The notes below the pieces were generated by a model. That model saw nothing but the letters and a program-made list of their open reading frames with translations, made no database searches and was not told the DNA's origin. A stretch of 64,000 nucleotides of DNA from a bacterium (GTDB lineage: Bacteria; Armatimonadota; Abditibacteriia; Abditibacteriales; Abditibacteriaceae). Positions 1 to 9,174 of this stretch are shown here, piece after piece; the stretch's first letter is position 1, and each line of letters starts with the position of its first letter. Both the position numbers and the translations under genes were made by a program. The stretch covers positions 1-64,000 of the forward strand of contig SDZD01000014.1 of the NCBI GenBank assembly GCA_004172935.1, in the 5' to 3' direction.

Positions 1-113
1 TGCCAGCCAAGCCTTAGATTTCAACCTGACACGTTCGTGCAATCCACTCATTCGAGCGAAATCAAGCGTGCTTTAAACCGTTAACGTGCTTTATAATCCG
101 TTTCGTGAGCTGA

Positions 114-722
114 CCCCTAGGTTCGTCCACCTTTGCAAGATGGGATGTAAGACACGATGGCCAGGATAAAACGGAACTCGAAAAAGATTTCCCCGAGTTT
201 GCAGCCGTTGGAACCAATGCACGGGCGCTCGCCGGATCGATCATCTCGGAAACGACTGACCACATTCCTCGTCTTGTCACCCCCTATAAGCCACGGGCGA
301 TTGTTTTCTATGCCGGGGAGAATGACATTAAAATTGGAAGGACGCCAGCACAAGTACTCAGCGATTTCAAGAAGTTCGTGACGCAAGTACGCCGCGTGGA
401 AGGACTGGCGAGTATCCCCATCACTTACGTCTCCATCAAACCATCACCCTGGCTTTTTACGCCCGATGTCAGTGACAAAGCCGTCCAAGCAAGTACTGCA
501 ATTCATTGGTGGATTAAGAACAGCCCTACCCACAACAAGCTCTATTTCCTGAACATCTGGAATAAGATGGTTGACGAACAGGGAAAACCGCTCGACAGGT
601 ATTTCGTGGGTGAAAACGGCGCGCTTGACGAAAAACACATCAACGGGGACGGATACAAACTATGGGCAATGCACCTGCGCCATTACTTGAGTGTCATGCT
701 GCAGGTCGCGCCCTCCCCATAA
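114..722 (+). pseudogene. SGNH/GDSL-type hydrolase, 5'-truncated remnant
   Basis: An open frame runs from just after a stop at 111-113 to 722 and reads like a small SGNH hydrolase. The start GSSTFARW resembles a block I region, FYAGENDI at about 306-329 fits block III (GxND), and DEKHINGDGY near the end carries the Asp-x-x-His catalytic pair. No ATG or TTG lies in frame before the GTG at 378, which would remove blocks I and III, and the strand leading into the block I Ser is missing. I infer a gene that lost its 5' end by frameshift or deletion. A GTG-started 114-residue C-terminal fragment (378-722) is the only formal ORF. Family call fairly sure; activity unlikely. Confidence 0.6.
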
Positions 723-734
723 CTACAAGTTGAA

Positions 735-766
735 GCGAAGACGTGTGCGGGCGCCAACGTCTTCGC
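735..766 (+). terminator. Hairpin after the hydrolase remnant
   Basis: A 10-bp perfect stem, GCGAAGACGT with ACGTCTTCGC, closes a 12-nt loop. There is no adjacent T-run, so it may be a transcript-end or stability hairpin rather than a strong intrinsic terminator. Confidence 0.45.
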
Positions 767-792
767 GAGGAATTTTCTGATTGATTTTATTT

Positions 793-835
793 ATACGCAC
801 TATATCTTCATACGCACTTTATATGTTGGTATACT
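793..835 (+). promoter_or_regulatory. Promoter with direct repeats, likely autoregulated
   Basis: Two copies of ATACGCACT (793-801 and 810-818) are spaced 17 bp apart. The second overlaps a weak -35 (TTCATA, 807-812) placed 17 bp before a -10 TATACT (830-835). A good Shine-Dalgarno (AGGAG near 846) and the ATG at 857 follow. Repeats over a promoter just before an RHH gene suggest autoregulation; this is inference. Confidence 0.45.
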
Positions 836-856
836 GTTATCGTTCAGGAGATTCCA

Positions 857-1315
857 ATGGAACATAAAAACATTACCGTGCGCTTATCGCAAGAGTTAGC
901 CGAACGCCTTTACGACGAAGCAGACCAACTGGGTTTGGTCCCGAATGAAATCATTAGTGTTGTTTTGCAACGGCACTATGGGCTTCCTGCGGCTGCCAAG
1001 CCTGTTCTTCTCCAGAAAGTGAAGTCCCATGTGGATGCGACCTATGAGAAGGGCAATTTTCCCCAAGATGTCATTCTGGAGGTTTCGCGACACATCAGGG
1101 ATACGCCTGATTTCAAAGATCTCTATGACGAGGCCATCCAGGTTAATGGTGTGCTAGATTCCGTGCAGCGCAAGGCCGTCAACCAGTCCATTGGGCGTGT
1201 CGTAAAAAGGGTTTTGCAGGCCGAGAGTTTCGCTCGAAAAACGGATTTGCCCGATACAGAAATCATCGGCAGTTACACCCTACTCAATCCGGGCCAGACC
1301 TTTAGTGCAGGTTAA
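857..1315 (+). CDS. Ribbon-helix-helix (CopG/Arc-like) DNA-binding protein
   Basis: The 152-residue product begins ITVRLSQELAERLYDEAD, matching an RHH pattern: a short beta strand of alternating polar and hydrophobic residues followed by two helices (about residues 5-45). The remaining hundred residues are helical and unassigned. The start is supported by AGGAG eight bases upstream. It is followed after 21 bp by a 239-residue protein, the usual arrangement of an antitoxin or repressor with its partner. It probably binds the ATACGCACT repeats upstream. RHH assignment moderate; toxin-antitoxin role speculative. Confidence 0.55.
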   Translation: MEHKNITVRLSQELAERLYDEADQLGLVPNEIISVVLQRHYGLPAAAKPVLLQKVKSHVDATYEKGNFPQDVILEVSRHIRDTPDFKDLYDEAIQVNGVLDSVQRKAVNQSIGRVVKRVLQAESFARKTDLPDTEIIGSYTLLNPGQTFSAG

Positions 1316-1336
1316 ACCACGGATGAGACGAAAAAT

Positions 1337-2056
1337 ATGATTCAATCCATTGACAATCTTCGCGCAGGAACGAAAGAGGAGGCGAGCTGGGTTACAGCAC
1401 CTACCTTAGGTGCAAATCACACCAACGAGGAGTGGCTTTTTGTTGATGTCGGGTACAAACAATTTCACCCCAATGAAAAAGAGTGGTCTTTTGGGGTGCT
1501 CGACGGTTTATATCCCTCTCACGACGCGGCAAGAGCGAAAGCTTACACAGCGGATTTTGGCCAAGTCTGTAAATTGGTGAAGCAAAAAGTTTCCTGTGTG
1601 GCAACGATCCCCCTGAATCTTGTGCTTGAGGCACCATTGTCAATGGCCATGCATAATGGTTGTCCGGTAGGGCGAGATATAGAAATCAAAGGCGGGGCTA
1701 CCCGTTACTGGTATACGGGAGCCGGGGTTGCAGTGATGACAGCCGCAGGCCATCTTCTTCGAGAAGTGGTGTATGGTTCGCTGCACGGTGGTCCTGCTAA
1801 TGTGATCCGACGGCCAGTCGTGCTGTTCGAGGGTTTTTGCGCTTTCAAGACCAAGGACGAAGAGAGTAAGAGTGACGATTCAGCGAACGTTAAAAAGGCA
1901 AAGAGTGACCACATCAAAGACGTGTTGGCTTTACGCGAAGCCTTACTGGATCGTAAGGTGTTTGAGCCTTTGCCTCACACAGGGCAGGACATCTGTTCCA
2001 TCTCTTCATTGTATGGCTTGCCGGATTTTGGTGTGCCAGCAGTAATTAAGGTCTAA
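1337..2056 (+). CDS. Hypothetical protein with possible RNase H-like fold
   Basis: A 239-residue protein that I cannot name. Spaced acidic motifs recall the RNase H-like superfamily: WLFVDVGY (first Asp, residues 33-40), NLVLEAPLS (Glu at the end of a strand) and a late VLFEGFCAF followed by HIKDVLALREAL. The segment RYWYTGAGVAVMTAAGHLL is a hydrophobic helix probably in the core. It follows the RHH gene closely, with no terminator between, and is probably cotranscribed. It could be the effector of an RHH-regulated pair or a DUF429-like nuclease relative; only the gene and its partnership are well supported. Confidence 0.45.
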   Translation: MIQSIDNLRAGTKEEASWVTAPTLGANHTNEEWLFVDVGYKQFHPNEKEWSFGVLDGLYPSHDAARAKAYTADFGQVCKLVKQKVSCVATIPLNLVLEAPLSMAMHNGCPVGRDIEIKGGATRYWYTGAGVAVMTAAGHLLREVVYGSLHGGPANVIRRPVVLFEGFCAFKTKDEESKSDDSANVKKAKSDHIKDVLALREALLDRKVFEPLPHTGQDICSISSLYGLPDFGVPAVIKV

Positions 2057-2061
2057 AAGCG

Positions 2062-2080
2062 TTCTGTGTAGTAAAAGTGG
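2062..2080 (+). repeat. Left copy of an imperfect direct repeat
   Basis: TTCTGTGTAGTAAAAGTGG closely matches TTCTGTGCAGTAAAGGGGC at 8249-8267. The two copies bracket the protease-like gene and the type ISP gene. Confidence 0.4.
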
Positions 2081-2321
2081 GCAGTAATTTTTTTAACTGG
2101 GCGGAGGCTTATAGGGGGCATTGCGGAAAACGGGCAACATTGTCCGCTAAGGATTTGAGGATTCTCGTGAACGAGGGTTTTTGAGCAAGAATCAGAGATG
2201 GGCAACCATTAGAGTGCCCTCGTTCGGTTTGAATTCTCGTAAACGTCTCTCAAAACCCTTTTCTCTCATGACTCAACACGGTTTGTATTCCTCACAATAT
2301 AGATTCTGAAAGGCTGAAGAT

Positions 2322-3008
2322 TTGAGGAAAGTCCAGGCCATACTGCCGTTCCAGCACCATTATTTTAAAATGAGCGAAAATAAATTCAACCTCGAAGTTA
2401 CGTTCAGATGTAAGGATAGACACCCCACAACGGATGAACCTTCACCTCTAGAAGCTACTGCCTTGCACGAGGCCGGTCACGCTGTTGCAAATACCCTGAA
2501 AGGATGGCAGGTAGAGAAGGTGTTCATAGTGGAAGAGCCTTTGCTCGGTAGCAGTGGTGGTCACTGCTTAGCTCACCCAAGACCTGGACAAGAGCACACT
2601 TGCCAAAAAAGGATTATTGGCTACTTCGCGGGACCTATCAGTGAAGCTTTGTACAACCATGTGATTTGGACAACTGGAGCCCAAGATGATGAAAAATTCG
2701 CGTTTTCTGATGCAGTAGGTATTTTAAAAGAATCTGGTAGATGGAAAGACCCTCCAATGAGAAAACGCGAAATGACCATGTTTGAAAATTGGGCGATAGA
2801 AGATGAATATAGAGATCGGATGGCGAGCAAGATACACGATGAATTGACTCCTTTATGGGACGAAACATTGGAATTTGTCGCGCAAAATGAATTGGTCATA
2901 AGAGCCGTGGCTAAGCATCTGCTCCTAGATGAAAACCATTCCCTTACTGGTCAGAGAGTCGAGGAGATTATGATAGAGAACGGAGTTCGGGCAGAAACCT
3001 TCCGTTAA
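2322..3008 (+). CDS. HEAGH metallopeptidase-like protein (M41/FtsH-peptidase type)
   Basis: The motif ATALHEAGHAVANTLKG (about residues 45-61) is the HExxH zinc site in the form typical of FtsH-family M41 peptidases, with GYFAGPISEALYN resembling the following helix of that family. No AAA module is present, so it is a stand-alone peptidase-like domain of about 210-228 residues. Two starts are possible: TTG at 2322, or ATG at 2370 giving MSENKFNLEV; neither has a strong Shine-Dalgarno, and 2370 removes an unlikely N-terminus. The gene is AT-rich compared with its right neighbour. Such orphan proteases occur near restriction systems and phage defence genes, but no partner can be shown here. Confidence 0.55.
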   Translation: MRKVQAILPFQHHYFKMSENKFNLEVTFRCKDRHPTTDEPSPLEATALHEAGHAVANTLKGWQVEKVFIVEEPLLGSSGGHCLAHPRPGQEHTCQKRIIGYFAGPISEALYNHVIWTTGAQDDEKFAFSDAVGILKESGRWKDPPMRKREMTMFENWAIEDEYRDRMASKIHDELTPLWDETLEFVAQNELVIRAVAKHLLLDENHSLTGQRVEEIMIENGVRAETFR

Positions 3009-3186
3009 ATTTTTCTGGGTATGAGCGCAGTGATTATTCAACCAGATGTAACTTGGGTTGCATGAGGGTGAATGTGAAGTCCTGACCATTTTGAAGTCTA
3101 GAGCTATACAGGCTCAGTGAAACAACCCCATTAAGCTAGCACTTGATGTTAGCGCAAAAGCCAATAAAATAACAAAATTTCTACAA

Positions 3187-6100
3187 ATGCCAAGAAAAAG
3201 TTTTCAAGATATATTAGACACCTACCGCAAAAAGTCATTTTCTCAGAGTGACAAGGGGCGGCGCTTCGAGCGACTGATGCAGTCCTATTTGCGAACGGAT
3301 CCGCTCTATAAAGACAAGTTCAAAGCCGTCTGGCTATGGAGTGAATTTCCGGGTCGCAAAGATTCCGGTAGTGGTCAGGATACGGGTATTGACTTGGTTG
3401 CTCTCACTCACGAGGGAGACTACTGGGCGATTCAATGTAAGTGCTATCAAGAGAGCGCCGTCATTGATAAGCCATCGGTTGATTCGTTTCTCTCCACGTC
3501 AAGCAAGACTTTCAAAAACGAGCAACTACAGACCACTCACTTCGCACAACGTCTGTGGATTTCAACCACGAACCGCTGGGGAGCCAACGCGACTGACGCC
3601 ATCAAAAACCAGAGTCCGGCAGTTGCACGTATTAACTTGTCCGATTTACAGGCGGCTTCGGTCGATTGGGGCGCACTCGAAGAGGGTGTCCACGGCGATG
3701 CCGCGCGCGCACCCAAGAAAGAAATCTATAAGCACGTCTGGGAAGTGCGGGACGCAACGCACGAATACTTCAAAACTGGCGAGCGCGGTAAGCTCATCAT
3801 GGCCTGTGGCACGGGCAAAACACTCACGTCGCTAAAGATCGCAGAGCAAGAAACTGGGGGCGCGGGCACGATCCTTTTTCTAGTGCCTTCCATTGCCCTG
3901 CTGGGCCAAACACTACGCGAATGGAGCAACGAAGCCGATGAGCCGATTCAGGCTGTTTGCATTTGTTCTGATCCCGAAGTTTCTAAAAAGAAAAGCAAAA
4001 GTGAAGAGGGCGACGCCTTTAGCGTTATTGATCTAGCACTACCCGCGTCCACTAATCCACAAGCGATTCTTCATCAATTCCAGCACATCAAAAAGAACGC
4101 TCGACCCGGTATGACCGTAGTGTTCTCGACCTACCAATCCATCGACGTTATCGCCAGAGCGCAGAAAGAGCTTCTCAAAGAAGGCTTCGCTGAATTCGAT
4201 CTTATTATCTGTGACGAAGCCCACCGAACTACCGGCGTTTCTCTTGCAGGGGAAGACGAATCAGCCTTTACCAAAGTCCACAACAACGATTTTATCAAAG
4301 CCAAAAAACGGCTTTATATGACAGCCACGCCGCGCCTTTACAACGACGACGTGAAAAGCAGAGCCGCCCAAGCGGAAGCCATTCTCTGTTCGATGGACGA
4401 CCCGAAACTCTACGGGGAAGAGATATTTCGCATCGGATTTGGTGAGGCTGTCGAGCGCAAGTTGCTCAGCGACTATAAAGTGCTCGTTCTTACGCTCAGC
4501 GAAGAGAACGTGCCTCCCGCTCTGCAAAAGGCCCTAGCCAAAGACAACCACGAGATCAACACCGACGATCTTTCCAAGCTCATCGGTTGCATCAACGGAT
4601 TATCCAAACAAATCCTGGGCGATGAAGGTTTGCTCACGGCCAGCGATCCCGACCCTATGCGCCGTGCCGTGGCTTTTTGTCAGCGAATCACCGATTCCAA
4701 AAAGATTTCCACCATCTTTAATGCGTCATCAGATGTTTATCTGGAATCTTTGCCACCAGCGAACCGCGAAAAAACCGTATGCGTGGAATCGCAACATATC
4801 GACGGCACCATGAGCGCACCAGCGCGCGATGAGTTGCTCGGTTGGTTGAAAGATGATCCAGGCGAAGACAAATGCCGCATTCTTACCAACGTGCGCTGTC
4901 TCAGCGAAGGTGTGGACGTGCCCTCGCTTGACGCCGTGCTATTCCTTTCCGCGCGCAACTCACAGGTCGATGTGGTGCAATCGGTTGGGCGTGTGATGCG
5001 GCGGGCGCCCGGCAAAAAGTTTGGCTACATCATTATTCCTGTAGTCGTGCCGAGTAACGTCGAGCCAGAGCAGGCGCTCAATGATAACGAGCGTTATAAA
5101 GTGGTATGGACGGTTCTGAACGCTCTGCGCGCGCACGACGACCGCTTCAATGCAATCGTCAATAAACTCGATCTGAACAAGCAGAAGCCCTCACAGATTC
5201 TGGTGGGGAAGCCCGACGTCGCCTTTGACAGTGATGGTAAAGCCGTCCAAGTCAAGGAAACGGGTAACGGAGAGAGTTCCGCCTTTGCGAAGCAGCTCGC
5301 GCTCCAATTCGAGGAGTTACAGGGTTTAATCTTCGCCCGCATGGTGAAAAAAGTGGGCGACCGGCTTTATTGGGAACAGTGGGCTAAAGATGTTGCCATC
5401 ATTGCGCAACGCCAGATTGAAACCATCAATCATCTGCTTAAGGTCAACACCAAACACGAGAAAACTTTCAATCAGTTTCTCAATGGGCTACGCAAAAACA
5501 TTAACCCCAGCGTGACCCAAGAAGAGGCAGTAGAGATGCTGGCGCAGCACATGATCACCCGCCCTGTTTTTGAGGCGCTTTTCGAGGGTGGTTCGTTCGT
5601 CAGCCAAAATATTATCTCGAAATCCATGCAGAAAATGCTCGATCTGCTGGATAAGCATTCGCTCGAAAAGGATTCCGAGACACTGCAAAAGTTCTACGAA
5701 TCGGTCAAAAAACGCGCGCAGGATATCGATAACGCTGAAGCCCGGCAGCGCATCATTATCGAACTGTACGATACCTTCTTTCGCACTGCTTTTCCTAAGT
5801 TGGTGGAGAAACTGGGTATCGTCTACACCCCGGTTGAGGTCGTTGACTTCATCTTGCATTCGGTCAACGATGTTTTGAAGAAGGAATTTGGACGCGCACT
5901 GACCGACGAGAACGTCCACATTCTCGATCCCTTCACCGGCACCGGCACCTTCCTCACCCGGTTGCTGCAAAGTGGCCTCATCGAAGACAAAGATCTAGAG
6001 CGCAAATATCGCCACGAATTGCACGCTAATGAGATCGTGCTGCTAGCCTACTACATAGCCGCCGTCAACATCGAGAACGTCTTCCATGACCGCGCATCTG

Positions 6101-8064
6101 CCAGCGCCGTGGACGGAGAACTCGCACATCTGCCCTTTGAGGGGATTTTACTCACCGACACTTTCCAGCTCAATGAGAACGATGCAGCGCCAACTCAAAC
6201 ATCCTCGATGTTTCCCGAAAATACCGAGCGAGTACAAAAGCAAAAAGACACTCCGATCCGCGTCATTATGACCAACCCGCCCTACTCAGTGGGGCAAAAC
6301 TCAGCCAACGATAACGCGCAGAATCAGAAATATGATGCGCTGGATGCGCGCATTGCTGCGACTTACGCTAAAGGCACTTCGGCGACTAACAAGAACTCGC
6401 TTTATGATTCCTACATTAAAGCCTTTCGTTGGAGCGCGGACCGGCTTGATTTCGAGAACGGCGGCGTCATTGCGTTTGTCACCAACGGTTCGTGGCTCGA
6501 TGGCAATGCGCATGATGGGTTTCGCCGATGCTTAGAAAACGAGTTTTCGAGCATTTGGGTTTTCAATCTGCGGGGTAACCAGCGCACCAGCGGCGAATTA
6601 TCACGAAAGGAAGGTGGAAAGATTTTCGGCTCAGGGTCCCGCACACCAATCGCCATCACGTTGCTGGTGAAAAACCCGCAGAGCCAAACCGAGAAAGCCA
6701 CAATCCATTATCACGACATCGGTGATTACCTAAAGCGCGAAGACAAGCTCCAAATCGTTGGTGAGTTTGGCTCCGTCGGCAACGCCAAAATGCCCTGGCA
6801 AATTCTGGCACCCAACGCCTCTGGAGACTGGATCAGCCATCGCAGCGATGCATTTGGGAGTTTCTTCCCGATTGGGGATAAAGATGACAAAAAAGCCAAT
6901 GCTTTCTTTAATCCGTTTTACAGTCGTGGGGTGGCAAGCGCGCGTGATGCCTACTGCTACAACTCGAATCGAAACGTTGTGGAGGAAAATATCTCAGAAC
7001 TCGTAGAGTTTTACAACGAGCAACGGATCGGCTATCACGAGCAGCGCAAAGCTGAGCCTAAATTAGAGGTCGAAAATTATATCAACTTCGATTCGAACAA
7101 GATTACTTGGAATCGCGGGTTAAAGAACGACTTGCGAAACAATCGGCCGATTGTATTCGATGACAGCAGAATTGTTACGAGCCTGTATCGTCCGTTTATA
7201 AAACAGCATTTTTATTTTGCCAGAGAGCTGAATGATATGGTCTATCAAGTGCCAAAACTCTTTCCGACGTCAAAACACAAGAATTTAGTCATTTGTGTTT
7301 CTGCTGGTGGATCGAAGGAATTGTCGCCGCTCATTGCCGATTGCATCCCCGATTTGCACTTCAACGGCGACACGCAATGCTTCCCCCTCTACTACTACGA
7401 GGAGCGAGACAGAGATAACATCAGCTTGTTCGATAATGACAAAAAGGAGTGGGTGCGGCGCGATGGCATTTCAGATTTTATTTTGGAGCGGGCTCGCGTC
7501 ATCTATGGGCCGCGCGTCACAAAAGAAGAAATCTTCTACTATGTCTATGGATTGCTGCACAGCGAAGAGTACCGCACGCTGTTCGCCGCCGATCTCAAGA
7601 AGATGCTACCGCGTCTGCCGCTTTTGGAAACCCCGGCAGACTTTTGGGCCTTCAGCAAAGCGGGGCGTGCATTGGCCGAGTTACATCTGAATTATGAAAC
7701 CGTGCCTGCCTATGAAGGTGTGAAAGTTACTGGCAATACAAGCAGTCACCTTCGCGTTGAGAAGATGCGATTTCCCAAAAAAGGCGAGAAAGGCAACATC
7801 ATTTACAACTCGCAAATCACGATTTCCGATATTCCCGAAAAAGCGTATGAATATGTCGTCAATGGGAAAAGCGCCATCGAATGGATCATGGAGCGTTACC
7901 AAGTGAAAACTGACAAAGATAGCGGCATCAAGAACGATCCAAACGACTGGGCAATAGAAAGCGGCAATCCTCGCTACATTCTTGACTTGCTTTTGAGCGT
8001 CATCAACCTCAGCGTTCAGACCGTAAATATTGTGCATAACTTGCCTAAAGTCACATTTTCATGA
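3187..8064 (+). CDS. Type ISP single-chain restriction-modification enzyme (Mrr nuclease, helicase, N6-methylase)
   Basis: A 1625-residue protein with the length and domain order of LlaBIII/LlaGI-type enzymes. Residues 1-170 form an Mrr-like PD-(D/E)xK nuclease: GIDLVA (Asp69) and IQCKCY (Gln83, Lys85). An SF2 ATPase follows with Walker A CGTGKT (about 207-212), CDEAH (about 342-346), MTATPRLY and the motif VI stretch QSVGRVMRR. After a coupler, an N6-adenine methylase has motif I DPFTGTGTFL (about 913) and motif IV NPPY (about 1029). The C-terminus is probably the target recognition domain. Such enzymes methylate one strand of an asymmetric site and otherwise translocate and cut invading DNA. 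The frame is intact and all key residues are present. No separate specificity gene is needed or seen. Confidence 0.9.
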   Translation: MPRKSFQDILDTYRKKSFSQSDKGRRFERLMQSYLRTDPLYKDKFKAVWLWSEFPGRKDSGSGQDTGIDLVALTHEGDYWAIQCKCYQESAVIDKPSVDSFLSTSSKTFKNEQLQTTHFAQRLWISTTNRWGANATDAIKNQSPAVARINLSDLQAASVDWGALEEGVHGDAARAPKKEIYKHVWEVRDATHEYFKTGERGKLIMACGTGKTLTSLKIAEQETGGAGTILFLVPSIALLGQTLREWSNEADEPIQAVCICSDPEVSKKKSKSEEGDAFSVIDLALPASTNPQAILHQFQHIKKNARPGMTVVFSTYQSIDVIARAQKELLKEGFAEFDLIICDEAHRTTGVSLAGEDESAFTKVHNNDFIKAKKRLYMTATPRLYNDDVKSRAAQAEAILCSMDDPKLYGEEIFRIGFGEAVERKLLSDYKVLVLTLSEENVPPALQKALAKDNHEINTDDLSKLIGCINGLSKQILGDEGLLTASDPDPMRRAVAFCQRITDSKKISTIFNASSDVYLESLPPANREKTVCVESQHIDGTMSAPARDELLGWLKDDPGEDKCRILTNVRCLSEGVDVPSLDAVLFLSARNSQVDVVQSVGRVMRRAPGKKFGYIIIPVVVPSNVEPEQALNDNERYKVVWTVLNALRAHDDRFNAIVNKLDLNKQKPSQILVGKPDVAFDSDGKAVQVKETGNGESSAFAKQLALQFEELQGLIFARMVKKVGDRLYWEQWAKDVAIIAQRQIETINHLLKVNTKHEKTFNQFLNGLRKNINPSVTQEEAVEMLAQHMITRPVFEALFEGGSFVSQNIISKSMQKMLDLLDKHSLEKDSETLQKFYESVKKRAQDIDNAEARQRIIIELYDTFFRTAFPKLVEKLGIVYTPVEVVDFILHSVNDVLKKEFGRALTDENVHILDPFTGTGTFLTRLLQSGLIEDKDLERKYRHELHANEIVLLAYYIAAVNIENVFHDRASASAVDGELAHLPFEGILLTDTFQLNENDAAPTQTSSMFPENTERVQKQKDTPIRVIMTNPPYSVGQNSANDNAQNQKYDALDARIAATYAKGTSATNKNSLYDSYIKAFRWSADRLDFENGGVIAFVTNGSWLDGNAHDGFRRCLENEFSSIWVFNLRGNQRTSGELSRKEGGKIFGSGSRTPIAITLLVKNPQSQTEKATIHYHDIGDYLKREDKLQIVGEFGSVGNAKMPWQILAPNASGDWISHRSDAFGSFFPIGDKDDKKANAFFNPFYSRGVASARDAYCYNSNRNVVEENISELVEFYNEQRIGYHEQRKAEPKLEVENYINFDSNKITWNRGLKNDLRNNRPIVFDDSRIVTSLYRPFIKQHFYFARELNDMVYQVPKLFPTSKHKNLVICVSAGGSKELSPLIADCIPDLHFNGDTQCFPLYYYEERDRDNISLFDNDKKEWVRRDGISDFILERARVIYGPRVTKEEIFYYVYGLLHSEEYRTLFAADLKKMLPRLPLLETPADFWAFSKAGRALAELHLNYETVPAYEGVKVTGNTSSHLRVEKMRFPKKGEKGNIIYNSQITISDIPEKAYEYVVNGKSAIEWIMERYQVKTDKDSGIKNDPNDWAIESGNPRYILDLLLSVINLSVQTVNIVHNLPKVTFS

Positions 8065-8076
8065 GTAAAATGTGAC
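8050..8076 (+). terminator. Hairpin overlapping the stop of the type ISP gene
   Basis: A perfect 10-bp stem, GTCACATTTT (8050-8059) with AAAATGTGAC (8067-8076), spans the TGA stop at 8062-8064. It has no T-run; it could act as a terminator in either direction or as a protein site. Confidence 0.45.
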
Positions 8077-8157
8077 GTGGGGAGGTATTTGTCGTATTTT
8101 CGGAATGTTCAATCGTAGGTTGCAGACATCGCTTAAGACCACTAAAACGGACTCAGA

Positions 8158-8211
8158 CCTCAAACGTTGTGCAAGCTATATTCATCTACAAGTCTTGCAC
8201 GACGTTTGAGG
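8158..8211. repeat. Long intergenic inverted repeat
   Basis: CCTCAAACGTTGTGCAAG (8158-8175) and its inverted partner at 8194-8211 match at 17 of 18 positions around an 18-nt spacer. No T-run follows and no reading frame crosses it. It could be a cruciform site, a recombinase site or a structured RNA. Confidence 0.6.
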
Positions 8212-8248
8212 CAGCGCCAAAGTTTAGCGGCCCATAAGGACGAAATCA

Positions 8249-8267
8249 TTCTGTGCAGTAAAGGGGC
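8249..8267 (+). repeat. Right copy of the imperfect direct repeat
   Basis: TTCTGTGCAGTAAAGGGGC pairs with the copy at 2062-2080. It lies between the type ISP gene and the next ORF. Confidence 0.4.
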
Positions 8268-8281
8268 TAAAATTAGCTTGT

Positions 8282-8653
8282 ATGCCCAAGGCCCCCAATA
8301 ATGGCGTGGAGCCAACCCCCTCTCTCAATCCTGTGCATGAGTTCGTGTGCGGGGTCTTTCCTGACGACTCTGGCTCATGGACAATTGCGGAGATGGTTCG
8401 TATCTCGGAGAGTCTGTACTGCTCTCCCCATGAGGATGTGAAGATTACCCGCTCGAAGTTTTATGATGCGGTGGACAGGCTGAATGAGCGCAGTACCCAG
8501 TTCGAGCAAGCGGACAAAATCACGGTGATTCCTTCGCGGGATGGCTATCGTTATCCCGCGACGTCATGCCGTTTGATTCTACGCGAGGTGATTCGGGGCC
8601 AATTGCCGAAATCCCGACAATCTCCCGACCAAAAGCCGACCAAAACACAATAG
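8282..8653 (+). CDS. Hypothetical protein, possible winged-helix
   Basis: A 123-residue product starting MPKAPNNGVEP. The middle part (SWTIAEMVRISESLYCS ... KFYDAVDRLNERS) has the helix spacing of a winged-helix or replication-initiator-like domain, but no family is recognised. No clear Shine-Dalgarno precedes the ATG; the hexamer TAAAAT about 10 bases upstream may be a -10. Codon use resembles a real gene and the frame is uninterrupted. It stands alone between the restriction gene and the phage block. Confidence 0.4.
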   Translation: MPKAPNNGVEPTPSLNPVHEFVCGVFPDDSGSWTIAEMVRISESLYCSPHEDVKITRSKFYDAVDRLNERSTQFEQADKITVIPSRDGYRYPATSCRLILREVIRGQLPKSRQSPDQKPTKTQ

Positions 8654-8735
8654 GACTCTGAGGATTTCGGGGGTACCTTGGGAAAATACATAATGCCCGC
8701 CCCAAATTTTGAACCTTAGCGGGTTCTCAGCTTAG

Positions 8736-9074
8736 ATGCAAACCCGAATCGACCAAAAATTAGACCAGGCGCCCCCCAAACGCTCCACGATATTGCCCTC
8801 TGCTCGCGACCTGCAAGCCTTCAATCTTGTCGATGCCTCTGGCTCACTTTATAAAGCGCCGCGGCAGATTCGATGTCCTGGCTGCGCGCAGCGCCACGGT
8901 AACGATGGGCCAGTTCTCTGTGTGCTCTTCACCGACACAAGCAACTCAACGGTTCTGTGCTACTACCACTCGAAAGGGAACGGGACTGGGCGTTTTCTAT
9001 TGATGGCTCTCGCCAAAGGAATGAAGGCGCGCGTGGTGTGTGACCATGGCCACGGCTGCGACATCGGCAACTAA
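8736..9074 (+). CDS. Hypothetical small Cys/His-rich protein
   Basis: A 112-residue protein with likely zinc ligands: RCPGCAQRHG, VLCYYHSK and VVCDHGHGC give CxxC followed by spaced Cys and His pairs, resembling treble-clef or zinc-ribbon modules. It is not assigned to a family. It reads from ATG 8736 with no clear ribosome binding site and is followed by an AT-rich gap with a TATAAT at 9131-9136 that probably serves the next gene. A nucleic-acid-binding role is plausible, not shown. Confidence 0.45.
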   Translation: MQTRIDQKLDQAPPKRSTILPSARDLQAFNLVDASGSLYKAPRQIRCPGCAQRHGNDGPVLCVLFTDTSNSTVLCYYHSKGNGTGRFLLMALAKGMKARVVCDHGHGCDIGN

Positions 9075-9174
9075 ATGCCAATTATCAGTAATGTTTTTGA
9101 GATCAGAGAACTCTAGCTTCACAACTTATTTATAATTTAAAAGGGCCGTCTCTTCAAAATTTACAACCCAAAAT

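Noticed and set aside
62..386. Minus-strand frames (62-280 and 117-386) at the left end
   Set aside because: They are shadows of the GDSL hydrolase remnant, whose SGNH motifs read on the plus strand.
3187..8064. Type ISP enzyme as part of the phage
   Set aside because: It precedes the phage-type leaders and operators, none of which occur before 9.7 kb, and is bracketed by its own repeats; it is better treated as a neighbouring defence cassette.
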